From positions 1-7,301 of the forward strand of contig JAAOZZ010000407.1 in assembly GCA_012274175.1 (NCBI GenBank): a stretch of DNA of 7,301 bases, written 5' to 3'. The DNA comes from Betaproteobacteria bacterium (lineage in GTDB: Bacteria; Pseudomonadota; Gammaproteobacteria; Burkholderiales; Usitatibacteraceae). The notes below the pieces were generated by a model. It was not told where the DNA came from and ran no database searches. It saw only the letters and a list, made by a program, of their open reading frames with translations. The position numbers and the translations under genes were made by a program. Of the stretch, positions 5,936 to 7,301 are shown in pieces (within the stretch, counting starts at the first letter, position 1; each line of letters starts with the position of its first letter).

Positions 5936-7085
5936 GGGTGTTCTCCTTTCTCAGGTAGCGTTCGCAAATTTCCAACGTGTGCTCGCCCAGGGCGGGAGGC
6001 GCGCGGTCGATGGCGCTGGCCTGCCCGTCCAGCATGATCGGCGAGGCGAAGGTCTTCGTGACCGTTCCGCCGGGCAATCGCATCTCGCGCACCCAGCCCA
6101 TGTGGGCGACCTGGGGATCGGCAAGTGCGGAGGCGTAGTCGTTGATGGGCGCATGGGGAACGCCAGCCGCCTCGAAGATGCGCAGCCAATGGGCGACCTC
6201 CTTCGCGGCGAAGCGCGCCTCGAGCAACTCGCGCAGCGCCACCTGGTTCGCCGCGCGCTCGCGGGTGCTGCCGAAGCGCGGATCGCCCGCGAGCTCCGGC
6301 ATCCCGACCGCCTCGACCACCTTGAGCCACAGGCCCTGGTTGCCCGCCGCGATGGCGAAGTGGCCATCGGCCGCGCGAAACGCCTGGTACGGCGCGTTGC
6401 GCGGGTGCGCCGAACCCAGCTTGCGGGGATTGCGGCCGGTGCCGAAATACTCGCTCGTCTGCAGTGCGGCGACCGCGAGGGTGCAGCCGAACATGGGAAC
6501 GTCGATGTGCACGCCCGGGGAACCCGCGCGCACCGCGAGCAGGGCGGCGGCGATCCCATAGGCGCCGTAGAGACCCGAGGTGAAATCCGAGATCGGCACG
6601 CCGCATTTCACCGGCGCCCCGCCCTCCTCGCCGGTGACGCTCATCACCCCGCCCGCGGCCTGGATCGTGAGGTCGAAGCCGCCCTCCTTCGCCCGCGGCC
6701 CGCTCTGGCCGTACGCGGAGATCGAGCAATACACGAGCGAAGGCTTCTCCTTCGAAAGCGCGGCATAGCCCAGCCCCAGGCGGTCCATGACGCCGGGCCG
6801 GTTGTTCTCCACCACCACGTCGCAGTCCAGGGCGAGCGCGCGCGCGACGGCGGCCGATTCCGGATCCTTCAGGTCGAGCACCACGGACTTCTTGTTGCGG
6901 TTCACCGACGCGAAATTCTCGCTGTAGCCGTTGTTGATGGGCGGCCACTGGCGCAGCGCGTCTCCCTCGGGCGGCTCCACCTTCACGACCTCGGCCCCCA
7001 TGTCGGCGAGCAGCATCGCGCAGAAAGGGCCCGCGGCGGTGGAGCAGAACTCCGCCACGCGCACGCCTGCCAGGGGTTTTGCCAT
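5928..7085 (-). CDS. CaiB/BaiF (class III) CoA-transferase (385 aa)
   Basis: Cytoplasmic enzyme that moves CoA from a donor such as succinyl-CoA to a free carboxylic acid. The fold's landmarks appear in order: the N-terminal PLAGVRVAEF, FCAMLLADMGAEVVKVEPPEGD (21-42), the NRNKKSVVLDLK strand (62-73), VENNRPGVMDRLGLGY (92-107), the GGFDLTIQAAGGVMSVTG stretch (135-152), then PISDFTSGLY with the catalytic aspartate D167 that forms the aspartyl-CoA intermediate. Length is normal. ATG at 7085 is preferred because PLAGVRV follows at once and GGGAAG lies 4 bases upstream; ATG codons at 7100 and 7127 are in frame but have no ribosome site. It is the first gene of the operon. In thiol-acid catabolism a class III enzyme of this kind (Act of Variovorax paradoxus TBEA6) activates 3-sulfinopropionate. 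The same role is plausible here, but the family covers many acids. Confidence 0.92.
   Translation of the reverse strand: MAKPLAGVRVAEFCSTAAGPFCAMLLADMGAEVVKVEPPEGDALRQWPPINNGYSENFASVNRNKKSVVLDLKDPESAAVARALALDCDVVVENNRPGVMDRLGLGYAALSKEKPSLVYCSISAYGQSGPRAKEGGFDLTIQAAGGVMSVTGEEGGAPVKCGVPISDFTSGLYGAYGIAAALLAVRAGSPGVHIDVPMFGCTLAVAALQTSEYFGTGRNPRKLGSAHPRNAPYQAFRAADGHFAIAAGNQGLWLKVVEAVGMPELAGDPRFGSTRERAANQVALRELLEARFAAKEVAHWLRIFEAAGVPHAPINDYASALADPQVAHMGWVREMRLPGGTVTKTFASPIMLDGQASAIDRAPPALGEHTLEICERYLRKENTRA
5943..5948 (-). promoter_or_regulatory. Ribosome binding site that fixes the GTG start of the thiol dioxygenase
   Basis: AAGGAG on the - strand, followed by the 7-base spacer AACACCC and GTG at 5935. 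The site lies inside the last codons of the CoA-transferase gene, so the dioxygenase can be initiated directly in spite of the 8-base overlap. Confidence 0.75.
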
Positions 7086-7197
7086 CGGGCTTCCCGTCAT
7101 CGCAACCAAGGTACGCCATTTTTGCATTTTGGCGGCCGGTCGGCACGGCGGGGGCTGCGTAAGATAGGCGCCACCCAGCCTTCCCACGGGAGGAACC
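7086..7197. promoter_or_regulatory. Divergent intergenic region between the catabolic operon and a small ORF
   Basis: This 112-base gap must hold the promoter of the - strand operon and probably one for the + strand small ORF. It contains an AT-rich island, CCATTTTTGCATTTTGG (7116-7132), which stands out in a very GC-rich background. On the + strand TAAGAT (7160-7165) resembles a -10 box, but no acceptable -35 box lies 16-18 bases upstream. No convincing sigma70 pair was found for the operon on the - strand, so it may depend on an activator. Confidence 0.4.
7188..7194 (+). promoter_or_regulatory. Ribosome binding site of the 27-codon small ORF
   Basis: GGGAGGA followed closely by ATG at 7198; four bases separate GGAGG from ATG, a slightly short but usable spacing. 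It is one of the strongest Shine-Dalgarno matches in the window and the main reason for taking the small ORF seriously. Confidence 0.55.
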
Positions 7198-7281
7198 ATG
7201 CAAAGCCGCGAGCAGCTCGAGAAGAAAGTGATGGAACTGGAGCGGCGTCTCGCGGCGCAGGGAGTGGGGGCGCGGCGCTAG
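7198..7281 (+). CDS. Hypothetical 27-aa small protein or leader peptide
   Basis: Short complete ORF, ATG to TAG, not recognised as any known family. The product is highly charged (Glu, Lys, Arg). L7, V11, L14 and L18 have the 4-3-4 spacing of a coiled-coil stripe (EQLEKKVMELERRLAAQ), and the chain ends GARR. There is no hydrophobic segment. It is preceded by a strong Shine-Dalgarno and transcribed divergently from the CoA-transferase operon. The stop codon lies inside a perfect inverted repeat reaching the window edge. It could be a self-standing microprotein, a leader peptide for genes beyond the window, or chance. The initiation site and heptad pattern favour real translation. Confidence 0.45.
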   Translation: MQSREQLEKKVMELERRLAAQGVGARR

Positions 7282-7301
7282 GCGGCCACGCCGCCTAGCG
7301 C
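7275..7301 (+). terminator. Perfect 12-bp stem-loop at the end of the small ORF
   Basis: Arms GCGCTAGGCGGC (7275-7286) and GCCGCCTAGCGC (7290-7301) pair without mismatch around the triloop CAC. The left arm contains the TAG stop of the small ORF. The repeat ends on the last base of the window, so a following T-run, or a longer stem, cannot be seen. An intrinsic terminator or an attenuator hairpin is the likely role; a dispersed repeat element is another possibility. Confidence 0.55.

Noticed and set aside
5895..7298. 467-codon + strand open frame opposite the CoA-transferase
   Set aside because: Its translation is low-complexity and rich in Arg, Gly, His and Ala with no fold or motif. It is the antisense shadow of a clearly coding GC-rich gene.

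Overview
The window is 7.3 kb of very GC-rich, densely coding DNA. Base composition, a LytS/LytR-type two-component pair, a CaiB/BaiF CoA-transferase cluster and a Gln-type thiol dioxygenase together suggest a betaproteobacterium, probably Burkholderiales-like. That placement is inferred from protein character, not from a database search. No rRNA, tRNA, CRISPR array, insertion sequence or phage gene was seen. No gene-free stretch exceeds 150 bases.

Left part (1-1826, + strand): the 3' portion of a LytS/AlgZ-type sensor histidine kinase, whose 5' end lies outside the window. It overlaps by 8 bases a LytTR-type response regulator. A GC-rich hairpin (1828-1855) then separates this pair from a convergent gene.

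Middle part (1864-3230, - strand): a DUF1993 (DinB-like) protein and, upstream of it, a secreted M48-type zinc metallopeptidase. The peptidase has a good ribosome binding site, a plausible sigma70 promoter, and a CRP/FNR-like palindrome centred at -41.5 of that promoter.

Right part (3375-7085, - strand): a tight four-gene operon. In transcription order it encodes a CaiB/BaiF (class III) CoA-transferase, a cupin thiol dioxygenase with 3-mercaptopropionate-dioxygenase features, a crotonase-fold protein lacking both usual catalytic glutamates, and an MFS carboxylate-type transporter. Three genes overlap or nearly touch their neighbour. The best reading is an uptake and catabolic module for a thiol carboxylic acid: import, oxidation of the thiol to a sulfinate, CoA activation, then a crotonase step. 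In known 3-mercaptopropionate pathways the sulfinate-CoA is desulfinated by an acyl-CoA-dehydrogenase-like enzyme. None is present here, so the unusual crotonase is a candidate for a variant step.

Right edge (7086-7301): a 112-base divergent intergenic region, then a 27-codon + strand small ORF with a strong Shine-Dalgarno. Its stop codon lies inside a perfect 12-bp stem-loop that ends exactly at the window edge.
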